In this document: positions 28,161-37,023 of the stretch, in pieces
Layout: every line of letters starts with the position of its first letter
Position numbering within the stretch: position 1 is the first letter of the stretch
Origin: Xanthomonas sp. DAR 34887
Lineage (GTDB): Bacteria; Pseudomonadota; Gammaproteobacteria; Xanthomonadales; Xanthomonadaceae
Direction: 5' to 3'
Assembly: GCF_041245805.1 (NCBI RefSeq)
Contig: NZ_CP162490.1
Span: 2,891,001-2,955,000 of the forward strand
DNA: 64,000 nt
The notes under the pieces: model-generated
Database searches by the model: none
Seen by the model: the letters and a program-made list of their open reading frames with translations, nothing else
Told to the model about the DNA's origin: nothing
Made by a program: the position numbers and the translations under genes

Positions 28161-28206
28161 AAGCGGAAAGCGTCCTGAGCGAGAAGATGCGTATTCACCA
28201 CCGGAA

Positions 28207-28245
28207 TAGCATATGTCTAAAATTTCATTTGCCGAGCATATCTTC
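28207..28245. promoter_or_regulatory. Candidate LysR box in the regulator-dgoA spacer
   Basis: The AT-rich patch in this otherwise GC-rich 332-bp spacer contains TAG-N7-CTA at 28207-28219, which fits the T-N11-A LysR consensus, and a direct repeat AGCATATGTCT / AGCATATCTTC at 28208 and 28235. It lies about 50 bases upstream of the regulator start. The rest of 28246-28492 shows nothing further. Confidence 0.4.
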
Positions 28246-28492
28246 ACGCGCGCAGGCTATCGGCCAGTCGCGACTCCGGCCGCGACGCCGTCCCACCGCC
28301 ACACCCGCCTCGTGAAGGCGCCGGCGCCCCGCGCCAGCGTAGATGAGCAGGACGATCAGCCAGCGCACCGGTCGATGGCGTCCGCCCGTTCGTCGCCAAC
28401 GGGCCGGTCGCTCACCTGCGCGCCATTGCGGCCGCGCGATGACGACGTCGCAGTGGACGCCTTTCGCTCCACGCACGCTGCCAGGTAAGCCG

Positions 28493-29113
28493 ATGTCCGC
28501 CGTCTCCCCGTTCCACTTTCCGCTGATCGCGATCCTGCGCGGTCTCACCCCCGACGACGCGCTGGACCATGTCGGCGCGCTGGCCGAGGCCGGTTACGAC
28601 GCGATCGAGATCCCGCTCAACTCGCCGCGCTGGGCCGACAGCATCGGCGCGGCGGTGCAGGCCTTCGGCCAGCGCTGCTGGATCGGCGGCGGCACCGTGC
28701 TGAAGATCGCCGACGTCGATGTCCTCGCCGATCTCGGCGCGCGCTTCATCGTCACGCCGAACACGCGGCCGCCGGTGATCCGCCACGCGGTCGCGCGCGG
28801 CCTGCAGGTGGTGGCCGGCTTCGCCACCGCCACCGAAGCCTTCGACGCGCTCGACGCCGGCGCGCAGATGCTCAAGCTGTTCCCGGCCGCCACCTACGGC
28901 CCCGGGCACCTGCGCGCGTTGCGCGCGGTGTTGCCGCCGACGGTGCCGCTGTTCGTGGTCGGCGGGGTCAGCACCGACACGCTGCACGACTACCTGGCCG
29001 CCGGCGCGATCGGCGCCGGCATCGGCGGCGAACTGTACCGGCCCGGGCAGGCGCTCGCGCAGACCCAGGCGCAGGCCGCCGCCTTCCGCCAAGCCTACCT
29101 GGACCACGCATGA
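28493..29113 (+). CDS. dgoA: 2-dehydro-3-deoxy-6-phosphogalactonate aldolase
   Basis: DgoA splits KDPGal into pyruvate and glyceraldehyde 3-phosphate, the last step of De Ley-Doudoroff galactose breakdown. The 206-residue class I aldolase has the catalytic glutamate in AIEIPLNSP near residue 35 and the Schiff-base lysine in [12 protein letters not shown] near residue 123, plus the phosphate-binding [10 protein letters not shown]. The start is the ATG at 28493, which gives the family length. It overlaps dgoD by four bases (ATGA). Its operon context separates it from the near-identical KDPG aldolase Eda. Confidence 0.93.
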   Translation: MSAVSPFHFPLIAILRGLTPDDALDHVGALAEAGYDAIEIPLNSPRWADSIGAAVQAFGQRCWIGGGTVLKIADVDVLADLGARFIVTPNTRPPVIRHAVARGLQVVAGFATATEAFDALDAGAQMLKLFPAATYGPGHLRALRAVLPPTVPLFVVGGVSTDTLHDYLAAGAIGAGIGGELYRPGQALAQTQAQAAAFRQAYLDHA

Positions 29114-30261
29114 AGATCGTTCGCCTCACCACCTACCACGCCGCGCCGCGCTGGCTGTTCCTGAAGATCGAAACCGACGAAGGCATCACCGGGTGGGGCG
29201 AACCGGTGATCGAAGGCCGCGCGCGCAGCGTCGACGCTGCGGTGCACGAGCTGAGCGGCTACCTGATCGGCAAGGATCCGTCGCGGATCAACGACATCTG
29301 GCAGCTGCTGTACCGCAGCGGTTTCTACCGCGGCGGGCCGATCCTGATGAGCGCCATCGCCGGCATCGACCAGGCGCTGTGGGACATCAAGGGCAAGGCG
29401 CTGGGCGTGCCGGTGTACGAACTGCTCGGCGGCCTGGTACGCGACCGCATGAAGACCTACCGCTGGGTCGGCGGCGACCGTCCGGCGGCGACCATCGCGC
29501 AGATCCAGGGCTACCGCGAACTGGGCTTCGACACCTTCAAGTTCAACGGCACCGAGGAGATGAAGCTGATCGACGGGCCGCGCGCGGTGGATGCGGCGCT
29601 GGCCAAGGTCGCGCAGATCCGCGAGGCGTTCGGCACCAGCATCGACTTCGGCATCGATTTCCACGGCCGCGTCGCCGCGCCGATGGCGCGCGTGCTGCTG
29701 CGCGAACTGGAGCCGTTCAAGCCGCTGTTCGTCGAGGAACCGGTGCTGCCGGAACTGGCCGAATACTATCCGCGCCTGGCCGCATCCACGCCGATCCCGC
29801 TGGCCGCCGGCGAACGCATGTTCTCGCGCTTCGACTTCAAGCCGGTGCTGCAGGCCGGCGGCCTGTCGCTGCTGCAGCCGGATCTGTCGCATGCCGGCGG
29901 CATCACCGAATGCCTGAAGATCGCCAGCATGGCCGATGCCTACGATGTCGGCCTGGCGCCGCACTGCCCGCTCGGTCCGGTCGCGCTGGCCGCCTGCCTG
30001 CAGGTCGATTTCGTCTCGCACAACGCGGTGCTGCAGGAACAGAGCATCGGCATCCACTACAACGAAGGCGCCGACCTGCTCGACTACGTGATCAACAAGG
30101 AAGACTTCGCCTGCGACGACAGCGGTAGCATTGCCGCATTGCCCAAGCCCGGCCTGGGCGTGGAAATCGACGAGGAGCGCCTGCGCCATGCCAACGAAAA
30201 TCCGCCCGACTGGCACAATCCAGTCTGGCGCCATGCCGACGGCAGCATCGCCGAATGGTGA
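29110..30261 (+). CDS. dgoD: D-galactonate dehydratase
   Basis: DgoD dehydrates D-galactonate to 2-keto-3-deoxygalactonate. The 383-residue protein of the mandelate racemase/enolase superfamily starts [20 protein letters not shown], as in the family, and has the magnesium ligands in [18 protein letters not shown] and AAGERMFSR, then the [13 protein letters not shown] and [11 protein letters not shown] segments with the catalytic histidine. Length and motif spacing match the characterised enzyme. It is coupled by overlap to dgoA and nearly abuts the lactonase gene. Confidence 0.96.
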   Translation: MKIVRLTTYHAAPRWLFLKIETDEGITGWGEPVIEGRARSVDAAVHELSGYLIGKDPSRINDIWQLLYRSGFYRGGPILMSAIAGIDQALWDIKGKALGVPVYELLGGLVRDRMKTYRWVGGDRPAATIAQIQGYRELGFDTFKFNGTEEMKLIDGPRAVDAALAKVAQIREAFGTSIDFGIDFHGRVAAPMARVLLRELEPFKPLFVEEPVLPELAEYYPRLAASTPIPLAAGERMFSRFDFKPVLQAGGLSLLQPDLSHAGGITECLKIASMADAYDVGLAPHCPLGPVALAACLQVDFVSHNAVLQEQSIGIHYNEGADLLDYVINKEDFACDDSGSIAALPKPGLGVEIDEERLRHANENPPDWHNPVWRHADGSIAEW

Positions 30262-30269
30262 GTGAGCCC

Positions 30270-31193
30270 ATGAACGCTGCAGCCTCGCCCGCCCACACCG
30301 CCTCGCTGGCGGTGGACAGCCGCTGCACCCATGGCGAAGGCGTGGTCTGGTGCGAACGCCGGCAAGCGCTGTTCTGGGTCGACATCGACGGACGCCAGCT
30401 GTGGCGCCACGACCCGGCCAGCGGCGCCACGCGGCACTGGAACCTGCCCGACCGCCCCGGCTGCCTGGGCCTGTTCGACGACGGCCGCCTGCTGCTGGCG
30501 CTGGCCAAGGGCGTGTACGCCGCCGATCCGGACGCCAGCGCCGCCGACGCGACCGACTTGCCGCTGCGCAAGCTGGCCGACCTGGAACCGGAGCGCGACG
30601 ACACCCGCGCCAACGACGGCCGCGCCGACCGCCACGGCAATTTCGTGTTCGGCACCATGAGCGAGCGCGCCGACCAGGCCCCGGTCGGCAGCTTCTACCA
30701 GTGGTCCGCGCGCCACGGCCTGCGCCGCCTGCCGCTGCCCAGCGTGGCGATCCCCAACGCGATCTGCTTCAGCGCCGACGGCCGCACCCTGTACTACTGC
30801 GACTCGGTACGCCCGCAGATCCTGTGCTGCGACTACGACGCCGCCAGCGCGCAGACCGGCAACAGCCGCGTGTTCGCCGAACTCGATCACCCCGATGCCG
30901 AACCCGACGGCGCCATCGTCGATGCCGAAGGCCACCTGTGGAACGCGCAATGGCGCGCCTGGCGCGTGGTCCGCTACCGGCCCGACGGCAGCGTCGAACG
31001 CAGCGTCGCGCTGCCGGTCAAGCATCCCACCTGCCCCGCCCTGGGCGGCGCCGACGGCCGCACCCTGTACCTGAGCACCTCGCGCATGGACCATGCCGAC
31101 GACGAACTGGCGCGTACGCCGCACGCCGGCGGCCTGTTCGTCGCCGCGGTCGGCATCGCCGGCCTGCCCGAAGGACGCATCGCCAGCGCATGA
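30270..31193 (+). CDS. SMP-30/gluconolactonase-family sugar lactonase
   Basis: A 307-residue six-bladed beta-propeller of the SMP-30/regucalcin family, probably opening galactono-1,4-lactone to galactonate. Metal-ligand regions are recognisable: HGEGVVWCERRQALFWVDI, RANDGRADRHGNFVFGTM and IPNAICFSADGRTLYYCDS, with EPDGAIVDAEGHLW following. Its place between dgoD and dgoK supports the galactonolactone role, but the family also includes arabino- and gluconolactonases. The ATG at 30270 is chosen because GGTGAGTGAG lies just before it; an ATG at 30255 inside the dgoD end is possible. It overlaps dgoK by four bases. Confidence 0.88.
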   Translation: MNAAASPAHTASLAVDSRCTHGEGVVWCERRQALFWVDIDGRQLWRHDPASGATRHWNLPDRPGCLGLFDDGRLLLALAKGVYAADPDASAADATDLPLRKLADLEPERDDTRANDGRADRHGNFVFGTMSERADQAPVGSFYQWSARHGLRRLPLPSVAIPNAICFSADGRTLYYCDSVRPQILCCDYDAASAQTGNSRVFAELDHPDAEPDGAIVDAEGHLWNAQWRAWRVVRYRPDGSVERSVALPVKHPTCPALGGADGRTLYLSTSRMDHADDELARTPHAGGLFVAAVGIAGLPEGRIASA

Positions 31194-32089
31194 TCGCCAT
31201 CGATTGGGGCACCAGCAGCCTGCGCGGCTATCGGCTCGCCGCCGATGGCCGCGTCCTGGAGCAACGCCGCAGCGACCAGGGCATCGGCGCCTGCCAGGGC
31301 CGCTTCGCCGCGACCCTGGCGGCACTGATCGACGGCTGGTCCGGCGACGTGGTGCTGTGCGGCATGATCGGCAGCCGCAACGGCTGGATCGAACTGCCTT
31401 ACGTGCCCTGCCCGGCCGACGCCGGCGCGCTGGCCGCGGCGATGCAGCCGCTGCAGGACCCTGCCCTGCCCGGGCGCACGCTGTGGTTCGTGCCCGGCGT
31501 GGCCAGCAGCGCCGAGGCGGTGCCGGACGTGATGCGCGGCGAGGAGACCCAGCTGATCGGGCTGCTCGGCCTCCTCGCGCAGGACGTGCAGGACGCGGGC
31601 CGCCACAGCGTGTGCCTGCCCGGCACCCACAGCAAATGGGTCGATCTGGACCACGGCCGCATCGCCGCCCTGGCGACGATGATGACCGGCGAGCTGTATG
31701 CGCTGCTGCGCCAGCACAGCCTGCTGGCGCGCCTGATGGAGGCCGGCGACGCGCAGTTCGACGAGGCCGGCTTCGACGCCGGCCTGCAGCGCAGCGGCGA
31801 GCCCGGCGGCCTGCTGCACCACCTGTTCGGCGTGCGCAGCCTGGGCCTGTTCGAGCGGCTGAGCGCCGCCGCCGCGCCGTCCTACCTGTCCGGCCTGCTG
31901 ATCGGCCACGAACTGCGCGCGCGCCTGCCGCTGGCGCCGAACGTGCACCTGATCGGCGGCAGCGGCTTGCTGGACCGCTATGCGCATGCGTTGCGCGCGC
32001 TGGGCAGCGCGGTCCGCAGCCACCCCGAAGACCTTGCCGCGCGCGGCCTATACCGCCTGGCGCAACGCCGCGGCGGCATCGCCGTCTGA
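31190..32089 (+). CDS. dgoK: 2-dehydro-3-deoxygalactonokinase
   Basis: DgoK phosphorylates 2-keto-3-deoxygalactonate to the substrate of DgoA. The 299-residue protein begins MIAIDWGTSSLRGYRL, a phosphate-binding start of the actin-like kinase fold, and has VLCGMIGSRNGW, LPGTHSKWV and LIGGSGLLDRY motifs typical of DgoK. The ATG overlaps the lactonase stop (ATGA). It ends the dgo operon; no D-galactonate transporter or galactose dehydrogenase follows. Confidence 0.93.
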   Translation: MIAIDWGTSSLRGYRLAADGRVLEQRRSDQGIGACQGRFAATLAALIDGWSGDVVLCGMIGSRNGWIELPYVPCPADAGALAAAMQPLQDPALPGRTLWFVPGVASSAEAVPDVMRGEETQLIGLLGLLAQDVQDAGRHSVCLPGTHSKWVDLDHGRIAALATMMTGELYALLRQHSLLARLMEAGDAQFDEAGFDAGLQRSGEPGGLLHHLFGVRSLGLFERLSAAAAPSYLSGLLIGHELRARLPLAPNVHLIGGSGLLDRYAHALRALGSAVRSHPEDLAARGLYRLAQRRGGIAV

Positions 32090-32239
32090 TCCCGTCACGC
32101 CCCGACGCCGCGCGCGGGTCGTGCCGCAAGGCCCGCCTGCCGCGGCGCGGCGGGACCCGCGCCGGCACCGCCAACGCGCATTCTCCACGCGCCGGCGCCG
32201 ACTGCTTTAGAATTGGGCGCTTAATCGCCGGATCGAACC

Positions 32240-32563
32240 ATGCCTTTTGTCGTCACCGAAAACTGCATCAAGTGCAAATACACCGACTGCGTGGAAGTGT
32301 GTCCCGTGGATTGTTTCCACGCGGGCCCCAATTTCCTGGTGATCGATCCGGACGAGTGCATCGACTGCACCCTGTGCGAGCCGGAGTGCCCGGCCAACGC
32401 GATCTATCCCGAGGACGACGTGCCGGCCGGCCAGGAAGGCTTCGTCGCGCTCAACGCGGAGCTGGCCAAGGCCTGGCCGGTGCTGACCACGCGCCAGGAA
32501 CCGCTGCCCGACGCCGCCGAGTGGGACGGCAAGCCGAACAAGCTGCCGCTGCTGCTGAAGTAA
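32240..32563 (+). CDS. fdxA: Seven-iron ferredoxin
   Basis: A 107-residue soluble electron carrier with one [3Fe-4S] and one [4Fe-4S] cluster. Cluster motifs are [17 protein letters not shown] near residue 9 and [12 protein letters not shown] near residue 40, the order and spacing of the FdxA family, followed by the conserved C-terminal extension ending in LPLLLK. The ATG at 32240 is the only sensible start. A TAGAAT box about 25 bases upstream may be its -10 element. A REP doublet follows the stop. Its redox partner cannot be told from context. Confidence 0.96.
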   Translation: MPFVVTENCIKCKYTDCVEVCPVDCFHAGPNFLVIDPDECIDCTLCEPECPANAIYPEDDVPAGQEGFVALNAELAKAWPVLTTRQEPLPDAAEWDGKPNKLPLLLK

Positions 32564-32609
32564 CCGGCACCTGCCACGCCGACGCAATCCAGGCCGCGCG
32601 AGCGGTTCC

Positions 32610-32677
32610 TGCAGGAGCGGCTTCAGCCGCGACAGGCGCTTCGGTGAAGTCCTGTCGCGGCTGAAGCCGCTCCTACA
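32610..32677. repeat. REP doublet, inverted pair
   Basis: Two copies of the AGGAGCGGCTTCAGCCGCGAC element lie in opposite orientation at 32610-32636 and 32651-32677, separated by 14 bases, so the whole can fold into one large hairpin. The same element recurs in the array at 300-683. It sits between the convergent fdxA and BamC-like genes. Confidence 0.85.
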
Positions 32678-32725
32678 AAGGCTTCATCCTGGCGCACCCG
32701 CTGGCGCCAACACTTCTCCAATAAC

Positions 32726-32750
32726 GAAACGGGCGCCCTGCGGCGCCCGT
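32726..32750 (-). terminator. Terminator of the BamC-like gene
   Basis: On the minus strand ACGGGCGCC, loop GCA, GGGCGCCCGT then a T-rich tail forms a GC hairpin 50 bases past the stop at 32799. Confidence 0.7.
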
Positions 32751-32798
32751 CTGTGTTTATCGCAACGGCCGGCGCGAACGCCGGCCGGCGACGCCGGC

Positions 32799-33332
32799 TC
32801 AATGGCCGAGCTTGGCCTTCAGCGCCGCGATCAGCTTGACCGGGGCCTCGCCGTTGGCCGGCATGCCGCGCGGATCGACCGCCGACACGTACACGCCGGC
32901 GTCCACCGCCACCACGCGCACCAGGAAGTTGCTGCCTTCGTAGGCCACGTCGTAGGAGCCCAGCACCTGCGCACGGCTGGCAATGGTGACGCCTTCGATG
33001 CTGCCCAGCGCGTCGCCGACCTGGCCGAACACCTGGTCGCGCGCGCCCGGCACCACGAAGCCGCTGTTCGACGCCGCCGGCGCCTGGGCCGGCGTGCCGC
33101 TGGCGCCGGGGCGCTGCGTGGCCGACGCCAGCGCCGGCACCTTCATCGCCGCCGAGGTGTCCGGCGCGGTCAGGTCCGGCGGCACTTCCAGCGGACGCGC
33201 TTCGGGAGCCAGCGCATAGTCGCCGCGCGGCTTGCCCTTGTGGAACCAGCTGCAACCGCTGGTGGCCGCGACCATGGTGGTCGCCAGCACGGCGGCCGAC
33301 AGCACGCGGACGTAGGGAACGGAAGCACGCAT
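32799..33332 (-). CDS. bamC: BamC-like outer-membrane assembly lipoprotein
   Basis: A 177-residue lipoprotein. The signal has lipobox TSGC with Cys27. The segment RPLEVPPDLTAP just after the anchor is the hallmark of BamC, the unstructured part that contacts BamD in the outer-membrane protein assembly complex. It is shorter than the roughly 340-residue enterobacterial BamC and appears to have only one helix-grip domain (residues about 90-177). It lies 18 bases after dapA, as bamC does in many gammaproteobacteria. The short form is an observation; whether it works in the BAM complex is inferred. Confidence 0.8.
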   Translation of the reverse strand: MRASVPYVRVLSAAVLATTMVAATSGCSWFHKGKPRGDYALAPEARPLEVPPDLTAPDTSAAMKVPALASATQRPGASGTPAQAPAASNSGFVVPGARDQVFGQVGDALGSIEGVTIASRAQVLGSYDVAYEGSNFLVRVVAVDAGVYVSAVDPRGMPANGEAPVKLIAALKAKLGH

Positions 33333-33350
33333 CGATCAATCTCCTGAGGG

Positions 33351-34259
33351 TCAGGCCGCGAGCGTTTCGCGGCTGGATAGTTCTTCCAACGCGGCTGCGT
33401 CGGTGGCGAGGCGGTCGGCCGTGGCGTGGTGCGCCGCGGACAGCGGCAGCAGCGGCAGCCGCAGCCCCTGGCCGATACCGGCGCGCTGCAGCAGCGCCTT
33501 GACCGGGATCGGGTTGGATTCGATGCCGCAGAAGGCATGGAACGGCTGCAGGCGCGCGTCCCAGGCCTGCGCCGGCTCGGCCTGGCGCGCGCGCGCCAGG
33601 TCGCACAGGCGGCGGTAGGCGGCCGGCAAGGCGTTGGACGCGACCGAGATCAGCCCGTCGTAGCCGCCGAGCATGGCCTGCGCGGCGCTGCCGTCGTCGC
33701 CGCTGAGCACGGCGAAGCTGTCGCTGCGCAGCGCCAGCAGCGCGGCGATGCGCTGCGGATCGCTGCTGGCTTCCTTGATCCCGACGATCTGCGGATGCTG
33801 CGCCAGCTGCGCCACCGTCTCCGGCAGCAGATCGCAGCCGGTGCGCCCGGGCACGTTGTACAGCACCACCGGCAGGCCGCCCTGTTCGGCCACCTGCAGG
33901 TAATGCGCGAGCAGACCGGCCTGGGTCGGACGCACGTACGGCGGCGTCACCACCAGCGCGTACTGCGCGCCGTTGGCCGCGGCGCGGCGGGTCAGTGCGA
34001 CCGTCTTGGCGGTGCCGGACAGGCCGGTGCCGGCCAGCAGCGGCACGCGTCCGCCGATCGCCTGCGCCGCTTCGCGCAGGATCAGATCGTACTCCTCGTC
34101 CAGCAGGGTCGCCGCCTCGCCGGTCGATCCCGCCACCACCACACCCTGCACGCCGCCGTCCAGCTGCCGTTTGAGCAGCCGCTGCCAGGCGTCGAGGTCG
34201 AGGTCGCCATTGCCCCGGAAGGGCGTGGCCAGGGCGGTGATGATGCCGGAAAGGGACAA
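33351..34259 (-). CDS. dapA: 4-hydroxy-tetrahydrodipicolinate synthase
   Basis: DapA condenses pyruvate with aspartate semialdehyde in lysine and peptidoglycan precursor synthesis. The 302-residue barrel has [12 protein letters not shown] near residue 45, the tyrosine in [11 protein letters not shown] and the Schiff-base lysine in [10 protein letters not shown] near residue 160. The frame has no ATG near the N-terminus. The TTG at 34259 yields the family-typical start ([13 protein letters not shown]) and is preferred; a GTG at 34298 would add 13 residues without homologous look. It is followed closely by the BamC-like gene and is divergent from the GcvR-like gene. Confidence 0.93.
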   Translation of the reverse strand: MSLSGIITALATPFRGNGDLDLDAWQRLLKRQLDGGVQGVVVAGSTGEAATLLDEEYDLILREAAQAIGGRVPLLAGTGLSGTAKTVALTRRAAANGAQYALVVTPPYVRPTQAGLLAHYLQVAEQGGLPVVLYNVPGRTGCDLLPETVAQLAQHPQIVGIKEASSDPQRIAALLALRSDSFAVLSGDDGSAAQAMLGGYDGLISVASNALPAAYRRLCDLARARQAEPAQAWDARLQPFHAFCGIESNPIPVKALLQRAGIGQGLRLPLLPLSAAHHATADRLATDAAALEELSSRETLAA

Positions 34260-34421
34260 GATGCCTGATGCTCGCTGTGGAGTTGGAGAGGGCCGCACGC
34301 GGCCTGCATGAACGTCGATTCGTCCCGCATGTTACTTGCGGCCCGAAAGCGCGGGCAAGTATGCTGCATACTGCACCGAGCGACCGCCCGGACGCCGTTC
34401 AGCCTTACGCAATCCTACGCA

Positions 34422-34997
34422 ATGCCGGAAGCCCCTTTGACCGACACCACGCCCCGGCCCGCGCCGACCGAAAACCACCTCCTGATCAACGCCTACACGA
34501 CGCATCCGGAGTCGCCGCTGTTGCCGGTGACGCGGCGTATCGCCGACAGCGGCTGCAATCTGGTCGATGCGCGCCTGGCCACGGTCGGCCGCGACGTGTC
34601 GGTGACCGCGCTGGCGACCGGCTCGTGGGATTCGGTCGCCAAGCTCGAAGCCATGCTGACCCGGCTCGACCGCGAGGAAGGCATGAAGCTGGTGTGGTAC
34701 CGCACCGGCGCCAAGCAGGCGCAATCCAACCTGCTGCCCTACATCGTCGAGGTCATCGCCGCCGACAAGCCGGGCATCCTGTTCCAGCTGGCCGACTTCT
34801 TCGACCGCCAGGGCATCACCATCGAGAACCTGCAGAGCACCCGCTACCGGGCGATGCAGACCGGCGCGGAGATGTTCTCGGCGCAGGTGACGATCGGGGT
34901 GCCGGCGAACATGCACATCGCCGCGCTGCGCGACGACTTCCTCGAGTTCTGCGACCACCTGAACCTGGACGCGATCATGGACCCGATGAAGTTCTGA
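34422..34997 (+). CDS. GcvR-like ACT-domain regulator
   Basis: A 191-residue protein with two ACT domains (about residues 20-90 and 105-180), containing RRIADSGCNLVDARLATVG and ADKPGILFQLADFFDRQGI. This is the layout of the glycine cleavage system repressor GcvR, which acts by protein contact rather than DNA binding. Bacterial relatives often lie next to bcp, as here (bcp follows in 61 bases). The ATG at 34422 leaves a plausible N-terminus; the frame is open to 34308. Its target is not shown by the window; no gcv gene is present. Confidence 0.82.
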   Translation: MPEAPLTDTTPRPAPTENHLLINAYTTHPESPLLPVTRRIADSGCNLVDARLATVGRDVSVTALATGSWDSVAKLEAMLTRLDREEGMKLVWYRTGAKQAQSNLLPYIVEVIAADKPGILFQLADFFDRQGITIENLQSTRYRAMQTGAEMFSAQVTIGVPANMHIAALRDDFLEFCDHLNLDAIMDPMKF

Positions 34998-35058
34998 TCC
35001 GCGCTGGACATCGGCGCAGTCGAACGCAGATGATGGCGATGCACGCGGAGGACACCCC

Positions 35059-35538
35059 ATGAAGGACGGCGACACCCTGGACCGCACCACGCTGGCATTG
35101 CCGCTGGCGTTGTCCGGCGGCGCCAGCGCCACGCTTGGCGATTACGCCGGCCGCTGGCTGGTGCTGTATTTCTATCCGAAGGACAGCACCCCCGGCTGCA
35201 CCACCGAGGGCATCGACTTCAACGCGCTGCTGCCGCAGTTCGAGCAGGCCAACGCCGCCGTGCTCGGCGTCTCGCGCGATTCGCTGAAGTCGCACGACAA
35301 TTTCTGCGCCAAGCAGGGCTTCCGTTTCCCGCTGGTCAGCGACGCCGACGAGGCCCTGTGCCGCGCGTTCGACGTGATCAAGGAAAAGAACATGTACGGC
35401 CGCCAGGTGCTCGGCATCGAGCGCAGCACCTTCCTGATCTCGCCTTCGGGCCGGCTGCTGCGCAGCTGGCGCAAGGTCAAGGTTCCCGGCCACGCCCAGG
35501 CCGTGTTCGACGCGCTGCAGGCCGCCGCCCAGCAGTGA
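35059..35538 (+). CDS. bcp: Thiol peroxidase Bcp (PrxQ-type peroxiredoxin)
   Basis: A 159-residue peroxiredoxin reducing hydrogen and alkyl peroxides with thioredoxin. The peroxidatic cysteine is Cys47 in DSTPGCTTE. The Cys five residues later found in E. coli Bcp is absent; the second cysteine is Cys83 in NFCAKQGF, matching the Cp/Cr arrangement described for Xanthomonas campestris PrxQ. The ATG at 35059 has CGGAGGA upstream. It follows the GcvR-like gene and precedes the PhoH gene in the same direction. Confidence 0.94.
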   Translation: MKDGDTLDRTTLALPLALSGGASATLGDYAGRWLVLYFYPKDSTPGCTTEGIDFNALLPQFEQANAAVLGVSRDSLKSHDNFCAKQGFRFPLVSDADEALCRAFDVIKEKNMYGRQVLGIERSTFLISPSGRLLRSWRKVKVPGHAQAVFDALQAAAQQ

Positions 35539-35622
35539 TCATTCGCGTTTCCCGCACGCCGCATCCCCCTGCCCCGCGCAGGCGGTGATGGTCTTTCCCT
35601 GCTCCATTCCCAGGAATCCACG

Positions 35623-37023
35623 ATGACCCGAGGCAAGCGCATCTACGTGCTGGATACCAACGTGCTGATGCACGACCCGACCGCGCTGTTCAAGTTCGAG
35701 GAACACGACGTGTTCCTGCCGATGCAGGTGATCGAGGAGCTGGACAACGCCAAGAAGGGCATGTCCGAAGTCAGCCGCAACGCGCGCCAGGTCAGCCGTT
35801 TCCTCAACGAGCTGATCGAGGGCGCCGGCGCCGAGCAGATCGAGTCGGGCATCCCGCTGAGCCATCCGCAGGGCATCCAGCTCAAGAGCAGCGGCAGCAT
35901 CGGCCGGCTGTACTTCCAGACCCGCCCGGTCGAGCCCGGGCGCAGCTTCGGCACGGTGGCGCCGGACAACAAGATCCTGGCCGCGGTGCTGGCGCTGCGC
36001 GAGGACGGCCCGGAAACGCCGGTGATCCTGGTGTCCAAGGACATCAACCTGCGGATCAAGGCGGCGATCAGCGGCCTGACCGCCGAGGATTACGAGAACG
36101 ACCGCGCACTCGACGATTTCAGCCTGCTGTACACCGGCGCGATCGAGCTGCCGGAGGATTTCTGGCAGAAGCACAACCAGGACCTGCGCAGCTGGAGCGA
36201 CAAGGGCCGCACCTGCTACGAGATCGCGCTGGCCGACGACGAGGACTGGTATCCGAACCAATACCTGTACCTGCCGGGCGACGACGAAGTGGAACTGCGC
36301 GTGGTCAAGGTCAACGGCGAGCGCAAGGCGACGCTGGCGCTGGTCGACGATTTCCGCAGCGGCCAGCACGCGGTGTGGGGCATCGCCGCGCGCAACCGCG
36401 AGCAGAACTTCGCGCTCAACGCGCTGATGGATCCGGAGATCGACTTCGTCACCCTGCTCGGCACCGCCGGCACCGGCAAGACCCTGCTGGCGCTGGCGGC
36501 GGGACTGGCGCAGACCATGGACCAGCAGCGCTACCGCGAGATCATCATGACCCGCGCCACGGTCAGCGTCGGCGAGGACATCGGTTTCCTGCCCGGGACC
36601 GAGGAAGAGAAGATGACGCCGTGGATGGGCGCGCTGACCGACAACCTGGAAGTGCTGACCCACAACCAGGAAGGCGGCGCCTGGGGCCGCGCGGCGACCA
36701 ACGACCTGCTCGCCAGCCGGATCAAGATCCGCTCGATGAACTTCATGCGCGGACGCACTTTCCTGTCGCGCTACCTGATCCTGGACGAAGCGCAGAACCT
36801 GACCCCGAAGCAGATGAAGACGCTGATCACCCGTGCCGGCCCCGGCACCAAGATCGTGTGCCTGGGCAACGTCGAGCAGATCGACACCCCGTACCTGACC
36901 GAGACCACCTCCGGCCTGACCTACGCGGTGGACCGGTTCAAGGCCTGGCCGCACAGCGCGCACATCACCCTGCGCCGCGGCGAGCGCTCGCGCCTGGCCG
37001 ACTACGCCTCGGAGGTGCTGTGA
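35623..37023 (+). CDS. PIN-PhoH ATPase (PhoH2-type RNA helicase/RNase)
   Basis: A 466-residue two-domain protein. Residues 5-140 form a PIN domain (YVLDTNVLMHDP with the acidic nuclease residues, VILVSKDINLRIKA). Residues about 255-460 form a PhoH ATPase with Walker A GTAGTGKT and Walker B LILDEAQNLT. The PIN-PhoH fusion is known as PhoH2, an RNA helicase/ribonuclease in other bacteria. The ATG at 35623 follows CAGGAA. The stop overlaps the GTG of the next gene, so the two are probably co-translated. Confidence 0.9.
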   Translation: MTRGKRIYVLDTNVLMHDPTALFKFEEHDVFLPMQVIEELDNAKKGMSEVSRNARQVSRFLNELIEGAGAEQIESGIPLSHPQGIQLKSSGSIGRLYFQTRPVEPGRSFGTVAPDNKILAAVLALREDGPETPVILVSKDINLRIKAAISGLTAEDYENDRALDDFSLLYTGAIELPEDFWQKHNQDLRSWSDKGRTCYEIALADDEDWYPNQYLYLPGDDEVELRVVKVNGERKATLALVDDFRSGQHAVWGIAARNREQNFALNALMDPEIDFVTLLGTAGTGKTLLALAAGLAQTMDQQRYREIIMTRATVSVGEDIGFLPGTEEEKMTPWMGALTDNLEVLTHNQEGGAWGRAATNDLLASRIKIRSMNFMRGRTFLSRYLILDEAQNLTPKQMKTLITRAGPGTKIVCLGNVEQIDTPYLTETTSGLTYAVDRFKAWPHSAHITLRRGERSRLADYASEVL

